The notes: generated by a model not told the origin, from the letters alone. 64,000 bases of DNA from Pleomorphomonas sp. JP5 (GCF_023721815.1 NZ_JAMDLI010000007.1:248001-312000), one strand, 5' to 3'; counted from the stretch's first letter, positions 39,792-50,204 are shown. Numbers and translations: made by a program.

Positions 39792-40253
39792 TCACACCAC
39801 CACCGGCTCGTTCTTGATTTGCCTCAGCGTCAGGCTGGTGCGCACCTGGCCGACGTTGGGCGTCGCCGTCAGTTGCTCGATCACGAAGTTCTGACAGGTC
39901 TTGAGGTCGGGGGCGACGCATTTCAGGATGAAGTCGATCTCGCCCGACTGCATCCAGCTCTCGCGCACCAGCGGCCAGTTCTTCACCCGCGCTTCGAAGC
40001 CGAGGATCTCCGCTTCCGACTGCGAGGTGAGCGAGATGAAGGCGAACAGCGTCACGTCGAAGCCCAGCGTCTTCTCGTCGATCAACGCGCGGTAACCCTG
40101 GATGACACCCGCCTCTTCGAGCGCCCGCACGCGACGCAGGCACGGCGGCGCCGAAATGCCGACGCGGCTCGCCAGCTCGACGTTGGTCATGCGCCCGTCG
40201 GCCTGCAACTCGCGCAGGATTTTCCAGTCGATGGCGTCGAGACGGGCCTTCAT
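39792..40253 (-). CDS. Lrp/AsnC-family regulator
   Basis: 153 aa. HTH (LDAIDWKILRELQADGRMTNVELASRVGISAPPCLRRVRALEEAGVI) then RAM ligand-binding domain (WMQSGEIDFILKCVAPDLKTCQNFV). GGAGG precedes ATG 40253; the longer frame to 40493 is not supported. Divergent from trxB, an arrangement seen in related genomes. It probably senses an amino acid. Confidence 0.93.
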   Translation of the reverse strand: MKARLDAIDWKILRELQADGRMTNVELASRVGISAPPCLRRVRALEEAGVIQGYRALIDEKTLGFDVTLFAFISLTSQSEAEILGFEARVKNWPLVRESWMQSGEIDFILKCVAPDLKTCQNFVIEQLTATPNVGQVRTSLTLRQIKNEPVVV

Positions 40254-40574
40254 GTCGCATCCTCCGGAGAGCCGCCAGAAACGGGCGTTTGCCGGCCGGT
40301 GAGTCCCTCCGGCCATGCCTCTCGCTTCGGCGCGGAACATACCGTTCCGATCACCGCGACGAAAGCATCTTTCGGCGGCACGAACACATATTATAAGGGC
40401 GATGCCTGCATCCACCGGCCATTCGGCAGGGGACGACGCGCAGCGCCGGAGCCCGCCGACGTCCCGCCGCCTTGAAACGCGGGGGCCGGACACCTAACAT
40501 TCGGTCCACTCCGGACGCCGCCAGTGGCGCCCTGCCAGCGCCCTCGCGGGGATGGCGAACGAAACGAGACGAGC
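40254..40574. other. 321-bp Lrp/trxB divergent region
   Basis: Holds a short perfect palindrome CGGAAC-ATACC-GTTCCG at 40333-40349, a candidate operator, and an AT-rich ACATATTATAAGG patch near 40387 that may be part of a promoter. No gene seen. Confidence 0.5.
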
Positions 40575-41537
40575 ATGACGCACACCCATACCAAGGTCCT
40601 GATCATCGGCTCCGGCCCGGCCGGCTACACCGCCGCCATCTACGCCGCCCGCGCCATGCTCGAGCCGATCCTGATCGCCGGCCTGCAGCAGGGCGGCCAG
40701 CTCACCATCACCACCGACGTCGAGAACTATCCGGGCTTCGCCGAGGCGATCCAGGGCCCGTGGCTGATGGAGCAGATGCGCGCCCAGGCCGAGCACATGG
40801 GCACCCGCCTCGTCTCCGACATCGTCACCACGGTCGACCTTTCCAAGCGTCCGTTCACCCTCACCTGCGATTCCGGCGACACCTACTCGGCCGACGCGCT
40901 GATCATCGCCACCGGCGCCCAGGCGCGCTGGCTCGGCCTGCCGTCGGAGCAGAAGTACCAGGGCTTCGGCGTGTCGGCCTGCGCCACCTGCGACGGCTTC
41001 TTCTATCGCGGCAAGCAGGTGGTGGTGATCGGCGGCGGCAACACCGCAGTCGAGGAAGCGCTCTATCTCACACACCACGCCGAGAAGGTCACGGTGGTGC
41101 ATCGCCGCGACGCCTTCCGCGCCGAGCGGGTGATGCAGAACCGCCTGTTCAACCACCCGAAGATCGAAGTGATCTGGAACAGCGTCGTCGACGAGGTGCT
41201 GGGCAAGGAGGGCTTTCCGCCATCCGTCACCGGCGTCCGCCTGAAGAACGTGGCGACGGGCGACACGCGCGACATCGCCGCCGACGGCGTGTTCGTCGCC
41301 ATCGGCCACGCGCCGGCCACCTCGCTGTTCACCGGTCAGGTTCGGATGAAGTCGTCGGGCTATATCTGGACGGCGCCCGATTCGACGGCCACCTCGGTGC
41401 CCGGCGTCTTCGCGGCCGGCGACGTCACCGACGAGCATTTCCGCCAGGCGGTGACGGCGGCCGGCATGGGCTGCATGGCGGCATTGGAGGCCGAACGCTA
41501 TGTCGGCGCCCTCGAAACTGATACCAAGGTTGCGTAA
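40575..41537 (+). CDS. trxB: Thioredoxin reductase
   Basis: 320-aa NADPH-dependent FAD enzyme that keeps thioredoxin reduced in the cytoplasm. FAD site IGSGPAGYTAAIYAARA, redox pair C136-x-x-C139 (ACATCDGFF), NADPH site VIGGGNTAVEEALYL, and the C-terminal FAD motif GVFAAGDVTDEHFRQAVTAAGMGCMAALEAE. ATG 40575 begins the conserved sequence; the frame could run to 40524. Followed by repeats and a LysR gene. Confidence 0.97.
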   Translation: MTHTHTKVLIIGSGPAGYTAAIYAARAMLEPILIAGLQQGGQLTITTDVENYPGFAEAIQGPWLMEQMRAQAEHMGTRLVSDIVTTVDLSKRPFTLTCDSGDTYSADALIIATGAQARWLGLPSEQKYQGFGVSACATCDGFFYRGKQVVVIGGGNTAVEEALYLTHHAEKVTVVHRRDAFRAERVMQNRLFNHPKIEVIWNSVVDEVLGKEGFPPSVTGVRLKNVATGDTRDIAADGVFVAIGHAPATSLFTGQVRMKSSGYIWTAPDSTATSVPGVFAAGDVTDEHFRQAVTAAGMGCMAALEAERYVGALETDTKVA

Positions 41538-41603
41538 CCAACTGGCAGGGCGACGCAATTCAGGGCTTGCGCCAGAACGCGGATGCGCCAAGGTAGAAAC
41601 CAA

Positions 41604-41702
41604 GCTCGAAAAGTTTTCATACTTTTCGGATAAATGGGTGCCATAGGAAAAATGACGAGCCCGTTCGAAAAGTCGCCAAACTTTTCGGGCAGGCGGATGT
41701 GC
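41604..41702. repeat. Two dispersed hairpin units (GAAAAGT...ACTTTTC)
   Basis: CTCGAAAAGTTTTCATACTTTTCGG (split by a short loop) near 41604 and TTCGAAAAGTCGCCAAACTTTTCGG near 41663, each followed by a GG(C/A)GGATG-like tail. They are relatives of the hairpins at 9661 and 22288. Confidence 0.7.
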
Positions 41703-41703
41703 T

Positions 41704-41908
41704 AGAGCAACTCCAGCAAAAGTGGGAACCGGTTTTGCGTCCGGAGTTGCGCGAAAACAAAAAGATAGAGCATGTGGGCGAACCAGGGTTCGCCGGACAT
41801 GCTCCAGAGCATTGTGCGGAAAAGTGGGAACCGGTTTTCCGCAAGAGCAATGCGAGAAGTAGGAACTGGAGCAACGATTTGCGCTCGCCAGAACGCGCGT
41901 TGCTCTAG
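41704..41908. repeat. Rhizobiales-type palindromic intergenic repeat, copies 2 and 3
   Basis: 41704-41806 matches 34555-34650 closely: CAAAAGTGGGAACCGGTTTTG, the block ending GATAGAGCATG, then GGCGAACC-GGTTCGCC. 41807-41908 is a second unit with GGAAAAGTGGGAACCGGTTTTCC and ends TTGCTCTAG, the reverse complement of the first unit's start. With the hairpins before it, repeats fill most of the 478-bp gap between trxB and the LysR gene. Confidence 0.85.
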
Positions 41909-42015
41909 AACAAGGACGCGGCAAGGCCGGCCCGCTAGACCGGCCCCTGCCCGACACGAGCAAGCGATGGCCGAGGGCGGCCAGCGCCATCAAGGGGGCG
42001 GTAAAGGGGGTAGCG

Positions 42016-42906
42016 ATGGATTGGGACAAGCTCAGAATATTCCATGCCGCCGCCCATGCCGGGAGCTTCACCCACGCCGGCGACACGCTGAACATGAGCC
42101 AGTCCGCCGTCAGCCGTCAGGTCAGCGCCCTCGAGCAGGATCTCGCCGTACCGCTGTTCCACCGCCACGCGCGCGGCCTCATCCTCACCGAACAGGGCGA
42201 ACTGCTCTATCGCGCCGCCCATGACGTGCTCCTGAAGCTGGAAGACGTGCAGGGCCGGCTGACCGACAGCCGGGAGCGCCCCTCCGGCTCGCTGCGCGTC
42301 ACCACCACCGTCGGCATCGGCTCAACCTGGCTAACCTCGCGCGTCGACGAGTTCGTCGACCTCTACCCCGACGTCCAGCTGCAGCTCATCCTCAACGACG
42401 ACGAACTCGATCTCGCCATGCGGCAGGCCGACGTCGCCATTCGTCTGCGCCAGCCGACGCAGCCCGATCTCATCCAGCGCAAGCTGTTCACGGTGCACTT
42501 CCACCTGTTCGCATCGCCCGCCTACATCAAGCGCTTCGGCAGCCCGAAGACGATCGAGGACATCGACGAGCACCGGATCATCACCTTCGGGGTCGCCGCG
42601 CCCAATTACTTGCGCGACATGAACTGGCTCGAAAGCGTTGGCCGGCCCTACGACAATCCGCGTCTGCCGGCCCTCAGGGTCAACAATCTCGTCGCCATCA
42701 AGCATTCGGTGCAGCGCGGCGTCGGCATCGCGCTTCTTCCCGACTATCTGGTCGAGGAGGATTCGGGTCTTCAGCAGCTGATCCCCGAGGTCGATCTCCT
42801 CTCCTACGACACCTACTTCGTCTATCCCGACGAACTCAGGAACTCCGCGCGCGTCCACGCCTTCCGCGACTTCCTGGTGTCGAAGGCCCAGCGCTGGTCC
42901 TACTAG
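42016..42906 (+). CDS. lsrB: LysR regulator, LsrB/VtlR type
   Basis: 296 aa. N-terminal HTH (DWDKLRIFHAAAHAGSFTHAGDTLNMSQSAVSRQVSALEQDL) and a C-terminal substrate-binding domain starting near residue 92. The sequence and its place after trxB match the rhizobial LsrB / Brucella VtlR regulator, known for roles in host association, oxidative stress and control of AbcR small RNAs. A candidate AbcR RNA lies just downstream, supporting the assignment. The effector is not known from sequence. Confidence 0.85.
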   Translation: MDWDKLRIFHAAAHAGSFTHAGDTLNMSQSAVSRQVSALEQDLAVPLFHRHARGLILTEQGELLYRAAHDVLLKLEDVQGRLTDSRERPSGSLRVTTTVGIGSTWLTSRVDEFVDLYPDVQLQLILNDDELDLAMRQADVAIRLRQPTQPDLIQRKLFTVHFHLFASPAYIKRFGSPKTIEDIDEHRIITFGVAAPNYLRDMNWLESVGRPYDNPRLPALRVNNLVAIKHSVQRGVGIALLPDYLVEEDSGLQQLIPEVDLLSYDTYFVYPDELRNSARVHAFRDFLVSKAQRWSY

Positions 42907-43221
42907 AGCCCGTCCGGCGAGCCCTGGCTTGCTGCATACTCCAGCCCGCCATCCTTCCCGACTCTGGCAATCGGATTTTCCGAGGCCGGCCCCTCTTTTC
43001 CGGCACGATGGCCTAATACCTCGGTATTAGCCGCCAACAGATCCAACGTATCGTTGTGCGCTCCGAACAGGACTCGCGTTTCCCCTTAATGGAAAACACC
43101 AACAAACCGTAAAGACTTCACGAGGATGTTACGGTTTGGGCAAAATAACCGGGATATTGCATAGCAGATTTGCAGTTTGCCTCCTTGTTTTGCACCGGTG
43201 GCGGGTGCATATAGACCTCAG
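42907..43221. other. Spacer before the sRNA with two palindromes
   Basis: No gene. CTAATACC-TC-GGTATTAG at 43013-43030 is perfect. CAAACCGTAA (43103-43112) and TTACGGTTTG (43129-43138) are perfect 10-bp arms around 16 bp. Neither has a U-run. Two TTGCA elements 13 bp apart (43157, 43170) lie just upstream of the sRNA promoter and could be a LysR site. Confidence 0.55.
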
Positions 43222-43355
43222 CTGATGTGTTGGTTCCCTCGCCATCCTCCCGGCGAAAGCGAATCTTCAGCTGTTCCCCTCTGGAAGGTGCGGCATCGTC
43301 CCTGCGATCCGCATTCCAAAACTTAATAGCCGGGCTCACGCCCGGCTTTTTTTTT
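43222..43355 (+). ncRNA. Probable AbcR-family trans-acting sRNA
   Basis: Promoter elements TTGTTT (43185-43190) and CATATA (43208-43213), 17 bp apart, precede about 134 nt ending in a perfect terminator GCCGGGC-TCAC-GCCCGGC plus nine T (43329-43355). The RNA would carry unpaired-looking anti-Shine-Dalgarno tracts: TTCCCTC near 43233, ATCCTCCC near 43244 and TTCCCCTC near 43274. That design, the ~120-130 nt size and the position beside the LsrB/VtlR gene match AbcR (alpha-r15) RNAs, which with Hfq repress many ABC-transporter mRNAs. Only one copy is seen; many relatives have two. Confidence 0.75.
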
Positions 43356-43523
43356 GCGCCGCCCGTCCCCCTCCCGCCAAAGCCCATTGGCTCCGCTCAG
43401 AGAACCGGAAATGCCCGCGTTCGCACGGTTTGACCTTGCGCAACCGCGCGCACCGCAATAGATCAAGGGGGTCGTATTTAAACCGATACGATTGACCTCC
43501 TCAACGTTCGGAGACGCCTTTAA

Positions 43524-44726
<1,203 letters not shown>

Positions 44727-44757
44727 GCCTCGGACGGTGGTCTGAGACCTCAATGAG

Positions 44758-44782
44758 CGGCCCGGCATCGCCGGGCCGTTTT
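44758..44782 (+). terminator. Rho-independent terminator after aatA
   Basis: Nine-bp perfect stem CGGCCCGGC/GCCGGGCCG, ATC loop, then TTTT, about 30 bp after the stop. Confidence 0.85.
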
Positions 44783-44891
44783 CGCATCCGGACAGTGCCG
44801 GCGGGGTGGAGACGCGCCCGTCGCACCCGACGACGATCTCTGTTACGGTCGCCGTCCGCCGCAAGATTTCTCTCTGGTCTTTGACGCAGGC

Positions 44892-45911
44892 ATGGTCTTC
44901 ATCCCGCTCCCATTCGTCGTCGCCATTCTGCTCGTGGTCCTGCTGGTCACCGTGGTGCGACGCAACGACGGCGAACCTGCCAACCTGCCTTTTCTGATCC
45001 TCGTCCTGGCGAGCGCCGTGCAATCGACGCTGCTCGGCCTGCGTTGGGGCTATGGCGTGCAGGAGGTGATGTACGGCACCCCGATCATCGCCGCCTGCGT
45101 TCCGCCGCTGGCCTACTGTGGCGTGGCGCAACTGGTCCGCCGCAGCCGCTTTCGCCCCTGGCAACGCATCGGCCTTCACGCCCTGCCCGCCGTGGCGATC
45201 GCGGCCCTGCTGGTCGTCCGGAGGGACGCCATCGACGGGGCGCTGATCCTGATCTTCATCGGCTATGCCACCACCATCCTGCTTCTGATGCGGCCGGGAA
45301 CCGACGCCCTGCGCATCGCCCCCTTCGAAGGCGCTGTTCCCGCCTATCGCGCCATCGTCTTCGCAGCGGCGGCCCTGCTGCTGTCGTCGACCATCGACAT
45401 CATCGTCATCGTCGATCTGGCGGTAGGCGGCGGGCGGCATACGCCGCAACTGGTCAGCGTCGGCAACGTCGTGGCGCTGATCATCATCGCCATCGCCGGA
45501 GCGGCGGCGAGCCGCAGCCGAACCCCGACCGATACCGCCGAGCCAACCCCGACGCCGCCACCGGCCGAACCGGACACCGAGACCATCGCCCGCATCAGGG
45601 AGCTGATGGAGGACAAGCGCGTCTACCGCGACCCCGACCTCAACCTCGACCGGCTGGCGCGCAAGGCCGGCATTCCGGTTCGCCAGATTTCCAATGCGAT
45701 CAACCGGGCGACGGGCAAGAACGTGTCGCAGTATGTCAACGACTACCGGATCGCCGAGGCCTGCGCCCTGCTGAGCGACACCGACAAGCCGGTGACGGCG
45801 ATCATGCTCGACGTGGGCTTCCTGACGAAGTCCAACTTCAACCGGGAGTTCCGCCGCGTCACCGACACGACGCCGCAGGCCTGGCGGGCCAAGACGGCAA
45901 AGTCGGCCTGA
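44892..45911 (+). CDS. Membrane-anchored AraC-family regulator
   Basis: 339 aa. The first ~200 residues hold about six to seven hydrophobic helices; a Pro/Thr linker (TAEPTPTPPPAEPDTE) follows. An AraC DNA-binding domain fills the last ~100 residues (NLDRLARKAGIPVRQISNAINRATGKN...ITAIMLDVGFLTKSNFNREFRRVTDTTPQAWR). It may sense a membrane signal directly. Adjacent to the efflux operon at 46024, which it may control. Confidence 0.88.
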   Translation: MVFIPLPFVVAILLVVLLVTVVRRNDGEPANLPFLILVLASAVQSTLLGLRWGYGVQEVMYGTPIIAACVPPLAYCGVAQLVRRSRFRPWQRIGLHALPAVAIAALLVVRRDAIDGALILIFIGYATTILLLMRPGTDALRIAPFEGAVPAYRAIVFAAAALLLSSTIDIIVIVDLAVGGGRHTPQLVSVGNVVALIIIAIAGAAASRSRTPTDTAEPTPTPPPAEPDTETIARIRELMEDKRVYRDPDLNLDRLARKAGIPVRQISNAINRATGKNVSQYVNDYRIAEACALLSDTDKPVTAIMLDVGFLTKSNFNREFRRVTDTTPQAWRAKTAKSA

Positions 45912-45954
45912 TCCCCAGAGACCAGCTTTCCCACCGATCGGCGCGAGGGACTAA

Positions 45955-45984
45955 AACGCGTTTCAGTCCGTCCTGAAAGGCGTT
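45955..45984. promoter_or_regulatory. Palindrome upstream of the efflux operon
   Basis: AACGCGTTTCAG and CTGAAAGGCGTT are 12-bp inverted arms with one mismatch, 6 bp apart, 40 bp before the adaptor start. Spacing and symmetry fit a dimeric repressor site; which regulator binds is unknown. Confidence 0.5.
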
Positions 45985-46023
45985 CTAGGTCGAAAACGCG
46001 GTCCGGCCGTTCATGCTGGCGGC

Positions 46024-47103
46024 ATGAACACGCTCACCGAACACGACCGCAAACTCGCGGAAACGCTGAGGTCGCTCTCCCTTGAGACGCCCGCAGCGCC
46101 CGCCCGCCACCAGTTGCGACCTGTCCTGATGGCTGGCGGGGCCCTCGTCGTCGTCGCCAGCCTCGCCCTTCTCCTCTGGCCGCAGGCCTCGTCCCATTGG
46201 GGCCGCGACAGCGACGCGCTTGCCCGCGCCGGGGCGCAGCAACAGGCTCCGGCAACGCAAGCCGACCCGGCCGACAAGGTGGAGACGACCAGCGCCTTGT
46301 CCGCGCCCATCCGCGAGGTGACCGGTTCCGGCTACCTGATCGCCCCACGCTCCACGACCGTCTTCGCCAAATACGAAGGACGGATCACCCAGGTGGCCGT
46401 CGAGATCGGCGACCGCGTCGCGGCCGGCCAGCCGCTGGTGGTCCTCGAAGACGCCGGCGCCCGGTTTTCCCTCGATGAGGCCAAGATCGATCAGGCGTCG
46501 GCCCGGCTGGCGCTCGAGGCAAGGCGCATCACCGCCGATCAGGCGCGCGCCACGCTGGCGCGGAAGGAAGCGCTGGCCAGCGTCCTCTCCCGCCAGGATG
46601 TCGAGGACGCCCGAACCACCTCGGCGCGGGCCGACAACGACGTGGCGCGAGCCGAGCGGGATGTCGACAAGGCGACGCTCGCCGTCGCCATCGCCCGGGA
46701 GCGGATCGACGCCCTGACGGTGCGGGCGCCCATTGCCGGCGTCGTCACCCGGCTCGCCGCCCACATCGGCAACACCGTGCTGGCCCGCACCGACAGCACG
46801 CTGGAGAGGTTGAGCCTTGCGACCATCGTCGACACCGACAGCATGGTGATCGAGGCCGACGTCGCCGAAGCGAGCATGGCGCTCCTTCGCCCCGGCCTCC
46901 AGGGCGAAGCGGTGCTCGACGGCTTTCCCGACCGCCCCTTCGCCGTCGAGGTCACGCGCGTCTTTCCAACCGTCTCCACCGAAAAGGGCACGGTCGGCTT
47001 GCGCCTCCGGCCCAAGGCGCCGCCCAAGGACATGCGCCCCGGCATGGCCGCGCGCATCCGCCTCGCCACCACCGACCCGCAACGAGGAGCAAACGACCGA
47101 TGA
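46024..47103 (+). CDS. HlyD/MacA-like periplasmic adaptor
   Basis: 359 aa, anchored by one N-terminal helix (about 36-56). Lipoyl-type half-motifs (STTVFAKYEGRITQVAVEIGDRVAAGQPLVVLEDAG and IAGVVTRLAAHIGNTV) flank a coiled-coil hairpin rich in Ala/Arg/Glu (about 150-235). It links an inner-membrane ABC transporter to the outer envelope. ATGA overlap with the ATPase gene. Confidence 0.9.
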   Translation: MNTLTEHDRKLAETLRSLSLETPAAPARHQLRPVLMAGGALVVVASLALLLWPQASSHWGRDSDALARAGAQQQAPATQADPADKVETTSALSAPIREVTGSGYLIAPRSTTVFAKYEGRITQVAVEIGDRVAAGQPLVVLEDAGARFSLDEAKIDQASARLALEARRITADQARATLARKEALASVLSRQDVEDARTTSARADNDVARAERDVDKATLAVAIARERIDALTVRAPIAGVVTRLAAHIGNTVLARTDSTLERLSLATIVDTDSMVIEADVAEASMALLRPGLQGEAVLDGFPDRPFAVEVTRVFPTVSTEKGTVGLRLRPKAPPKDMRPGMAARIRLATTDPQRGANDR

Positions 47104-47807
47104 CCGACAGACACGACCCTGCCCCCTACATCGACCTGAAGGGCATCCGGAAGGGCTACCGGATCGGCACCGAGACGGTGTCGATCTTCGCCGATCTCGA
47201 TCTCGCCATAGCCGGCGGTGCGTTCGTCGCCATCATGGGCCCGTCCGGATCCGGCAAGTCGACCCTGCTCAACATGCTCGCCGGCATCGAAAGCCCCGAT
47301 GCCGGACAGCTGATGATCGGCGGCAACCGGCTGGACCGGATGGGGGAAGCGTCGCGAACCGCATGGCGCGCCCACAACATGGGCATGGTCTTCCAGTTCT
47401 ATAACCTGCTGCCGATGCTGACCGCGGCGGAAAACGTCGAGCTGCCACTGCTGCTCAAGCCGCTATCTGGCAAAGAGCGCCGCCTGCGGACGGAAAAGGT
47501 GCTCGACCTCGTCGGGCTGGCGGGGCGCGAAAAGCAGTACCCGACCAGGATGTCCGGCGGCCAGCAGCAGCGGGTCGGCATCGCCCGCGCCATCGTCGCC
47601 GACCCCGGCCTGCTGCTCTGCGACGAGCCCACCGGCGACCTCGATCGCAAGTCGGCCGACGACATCCTCGCCATGCTCGGCTTCCTCAACCGGGAGCTCT
47701 GCAAGACCATCGTCATGGTGACGCACGACCCGCAGGCCGCCCGCCACGCCAATCGCGTCCTGCATCTCGACAAGGGTGAGTTCGCCGAGGAACGGAGCGC
47801 CGCCTGA
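47100..47807 (+). CDS. MacB/LolD-type ABC ATPase
   Basis: 235 aa. Walker A MGPSGSGKST, Q-loop VFQFYNLLPMLTAAENVELP, signature MSGGQQQR, Walker B LLLCDEPTGDLD and switch TIVMVTHDPQAA. Powers the two FtsX-type permeases that follow; both junctions overlap (4 bp and 1 bp). Confidence 0.95.
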   Translation: MTDRHDPAPYIDLKGIRKGYRIGTETVSIFADLDLAIAGGAFVAIMGPSGSGKSTLLNMLAGIESPDAGQLMIGGNRLDRMGEASRTAWRAHNMGMVFQFYNLLPMLTAAENVELPLLLKPLSGKERRLRTEKVLDLVGLAGREKQYPTRMSGGQQQRVGIARAIVADPGLLLCDEPTGDLDRKSADDILAMLGFLNRELCKTIVMVTHDPQAARHANRVLHLDKGEFAEERSAA

Positions 47808-48949
47808 TGACCTTCTTTCGCTTCACCTGGAAAAACATCTGGCGCAAGCCGCTTCGAACCCTGCTGCTGACGGTCTGCGTCAGTGTGGCTTTCCTGATCT
47901 ACGGACTGACGGCGAGCTTTCTTGCCGGCGCGCAAGGCTCGGCCGGAAGCAGCGACGACATCCTCGGCGTCATGAGCAGCGCCGGCCGAAGCCACCCGCT
48001 GCCGCTGGCGCTGCTGCCCCGCATCACGAGCACGCCCGGCGTCGCGGCGGTCACCTACACGGCGCGCCTGCGCGGCTTCGTCGGCACCGAGAAGAACGTG
48101 GTCAACCTGACCGCCACCGACCCGGACGCCCTTCTCGCCATCAACGGCCGGGAGCTTGGCCTGTCGGCCGATCTCGTCGGCGCGCTCGGCGCGGCGCGCG
48201 ATCGCATCCTGGTCGGCCGGGCGTTGGCCGACGCGCAAGGCTGGACCGTGGGCCAGCAGGTCGCCCTCACCGCCTTCCAGACTGCCCGACAGGACGGCGA
48301 CCGAAACTGGCGTTTCGAGATCGCAGGCATCTTCGAGGGCGAAAACGCCAGCACCGATACCTACTTCATGATCGGCCGCTACGATTACCTCAACGCCGCG
48401 AGGGCGCGGGACAAGGACACGGTGGACGCCTTCATCCTGCGCCCCGGCGACGGCGTCTCGACCGGAGCGCTGGCCGCCCGCATCGACGCTGCCTTCGCCA
48501 ACTCCGCCTCGCCGACGCGTACGCAGTCGGAAAAGCAGTTTCTTGAAGCCTTTCTCCGCCAGTATGCCGATGTCGGCCTGATCATCGATCTGGTGGTCGG
48601 CGCCAGTTTCACGACGCTGTTGCTGATCGTCGTCAACACCATGGTCTTCGCCATCCGCGAGCGCACCTTCGAGATTGGCTTGTTGAAGACGCTCGGCTTC
48701 TCGCGCTGGCGCATCCTCTCGCTCGTTCTCGGCGAAACGCTGCTGATCTTCCTTGCCGGCGGCGTCCTCGGTCTGGCGCTGGCAAAGCTCGGCGCAGGGA
48801 TCGCCGGTCCGGCGCTCGGCCTGATCCTCTCCGCCGTCGTGCTCGCCAAGGCGCTTGCCCTGATCCTGGGCCTTGGTCTTGCCACAGGCGCGCTGCCGGC
48901 GGCCAACGCCATGCGCATCCCCGTCACCGCAGCCTTCAGAACGAGGTGA
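47807..48949 (+). CDS. FtsX/MacB-type permease, first
   Basis: 380 aa with the FtsX layout: helix 1 at about 17-37, a large periplasmic domain (about 40-255), and three helices near the C-terminus (IIDLVVGASFTTLLLIVVNTMVFAI; LGETLLIFLAGGVLGLALAKLGAG; VVLAKALALILGLGLATGALPA). IRERTFEIGLLKTLGFSRWRI is the usual cytoplasmic loop. Forms the translocator with the next permease. Confidence 0.9.
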   Translation: MTFFRFTWKNIWRKPLRTLLLTVCVSVAFLIYGLTASFLAGAQGSAGSSDDILGVMSSAGRSHPLPLALLPRITSTPGVAAVTYTARLRGFVGTEKNVVNLTATDPDALLAINGRELGLSADLVGALGAARDRILVGRALADAQGWTVGQQVALTAFQTARQDGDRNWRFEIAGIFEGENASTDTYFMIGRYDYLNAARARDKDTVDAFILRPGDGVSTGALAARIDAAFANSASPTRTQSEKQFLEAFLRQYADVGLIIDLVVGASFTTLLLIVVNTMVFAIRERTFEIGLLKTLGFSRWRILSLVLGETLLIFLAGGVLGLALAKLGAGIAGPALGLILSAVVLAKALALILGLGLATGALPAANAMRIPVTAAFRTR

Positions 48950-48953
48950 ACCC

Positions 48954-50129
48954 ATGGCCTCCGCCATCCGCCAAACACTCGTCATGACCCGCGCCAACCT
49001 GCTCAGTCTGCCACGGCGCCAAGCCATTTCCCTGTCGATGAGCCTGTCCATCGCGCTCGTCGTCATGGTGCTCGCCGGCTTCCTGTCCATGGCCAAGGGC
49101 TTCGAGCAGGCACTGAGGGGCGCGGGCTCCCCCACCGTGACCGTCATTCTCGGCGGCGGCACGTATCAGGAAGTCGGCTCCGACCTGCCACCGAATGTCG
49201 TCCGTTCCATCCTGGCGAGGCGAAGCGACCTCGGCGTCCGTCGCGATGCGGCCAGCGAGCTGATCGCCTCGCGGGAACTCGTGGTGCCGGTCGACGTTCG
49301 CCAGCCGGGAGAAAGCCTCGGCCAGACCATGGCCTTGCGTGGCATGGACCTCGCCGGACTCTCGCTGCGCGACGGGGTCACGCTTTCGGCCGGTCGGCCG
49401 TTTGCAAAGGGCAGCCGCGAACTCCTCGTCGGCGACCGTCTGGCGCGCGACTTTCCCGCCTTCGGCGTCGGCGACAAGATCCGTCTTGGCGCGGTGGATT
49501 GGACAGTGAGCGGACACTTCTCCGCTGGCGGCAGCGCCTTCGAATCCGAGCTCTGGGCCGACCTCGACGCCGTCCGCGCCGGCTTCGACCGGCAGGGAGA
49601 GGTACAGACGCTGCGGGTGAGGCTCGACAGCCCGGCCGCCATCGCAACACTGAGAGACGCTCTGTCCGACATCACGGAGACGCCACTTGTCATCACGTCG
49701 GAAGCCGATCTCTATGCCGGTCAGTCCGGGCGCACCGCCGACCTCATCCGCCTGTTCGGCTGGCCGCTTGCGCTGTTGATGGCGGTGGGCGCCGGCGCCG
49801 GAGCGCTCAACACGATGATGAGCTCGGTCGCCGACCGCACCGCCGAGATAGCCATCGTCCGGACGCTTGGGTTCGGCCGCCTGGCCGCCTTCGCCTCGAC
49901 CTGGATCGAGGCGGTGCTGCTGTCGCTGGCCGGAGCGGCCATCGGCGTCGCCGCGTCCTGGGCCCTCTTCAACGGTTGGCAGGCGAGCACCGTCGGCGCC
50001 AACAACACGCGCATGATGTTCCAGCTCGCCGTCACCGGCGACGTGATGATGACGGCCGCCCTTCTCGGCCTGGCGATCGGCGCGATCGGCGGCGCGCTGC
50101 CGGCCATCGTCGCGATCCGGCGACGCTGA
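48954..50129 (+). CDS. FtsX/MacB-type permease, second
   Basis: 391 aa from ATG 48954, same layout as its neighbour with the cytoplasmic loop VADRTAEIAIVRTLGFGRLAAF. Two permeases, one ATPase and one adaptor suggest a heterodimeric exporter of lipids, peptides or drugs; the substrate is not evident. The longer frame to 48873 is not supported. Confidence 0.9.
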   Translation: MASAIRQTLVMTRANLLSLPRRQAISLSMSLSIALVVMVLAGFLSMAKGFEQALRGAGSPTVTVILGGGTYQEVGSDLPPNVVRSILARRSDLGVRRDAASELIASRELVVPVDVRQPGESLGQTMALRGMDLAGLSLRDGVTLSAGRPFAKGSRELLVGDRLARDFPAFGVGDKIRLGAVDWTVSGHFSAGGSAFESELWADLDAVRAGFDRQGEVQTLRVRLDSPAAIATLRDALSDITETPLVITSEADLYAGQSGRTADLIRLFGWPLALLMAVGAGAGALNTMMSSVADRTAEIAIVRTLGFGRLAAFASTWIEAVLLSLAGAAIGVAASWALFNGWQASTVGANNTRMMFQLAVTGDVMMTAALLGLAIGAIGGALPAIVAIRRR

Positions 50130-50204
50130 TCAAGACCGTCATCGCCAAGGAGCTTGGGGAAACGCGGAGGCAGCATGGGGATCGGATCTTCGGCTCCGGT
50201 CCCT

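Noticed and set aside
42907-43221. A second, tandem AbcR copy
   Set aside because: Palindromes are present but no U-tracted terminator or C-rich anti-SD pattern.
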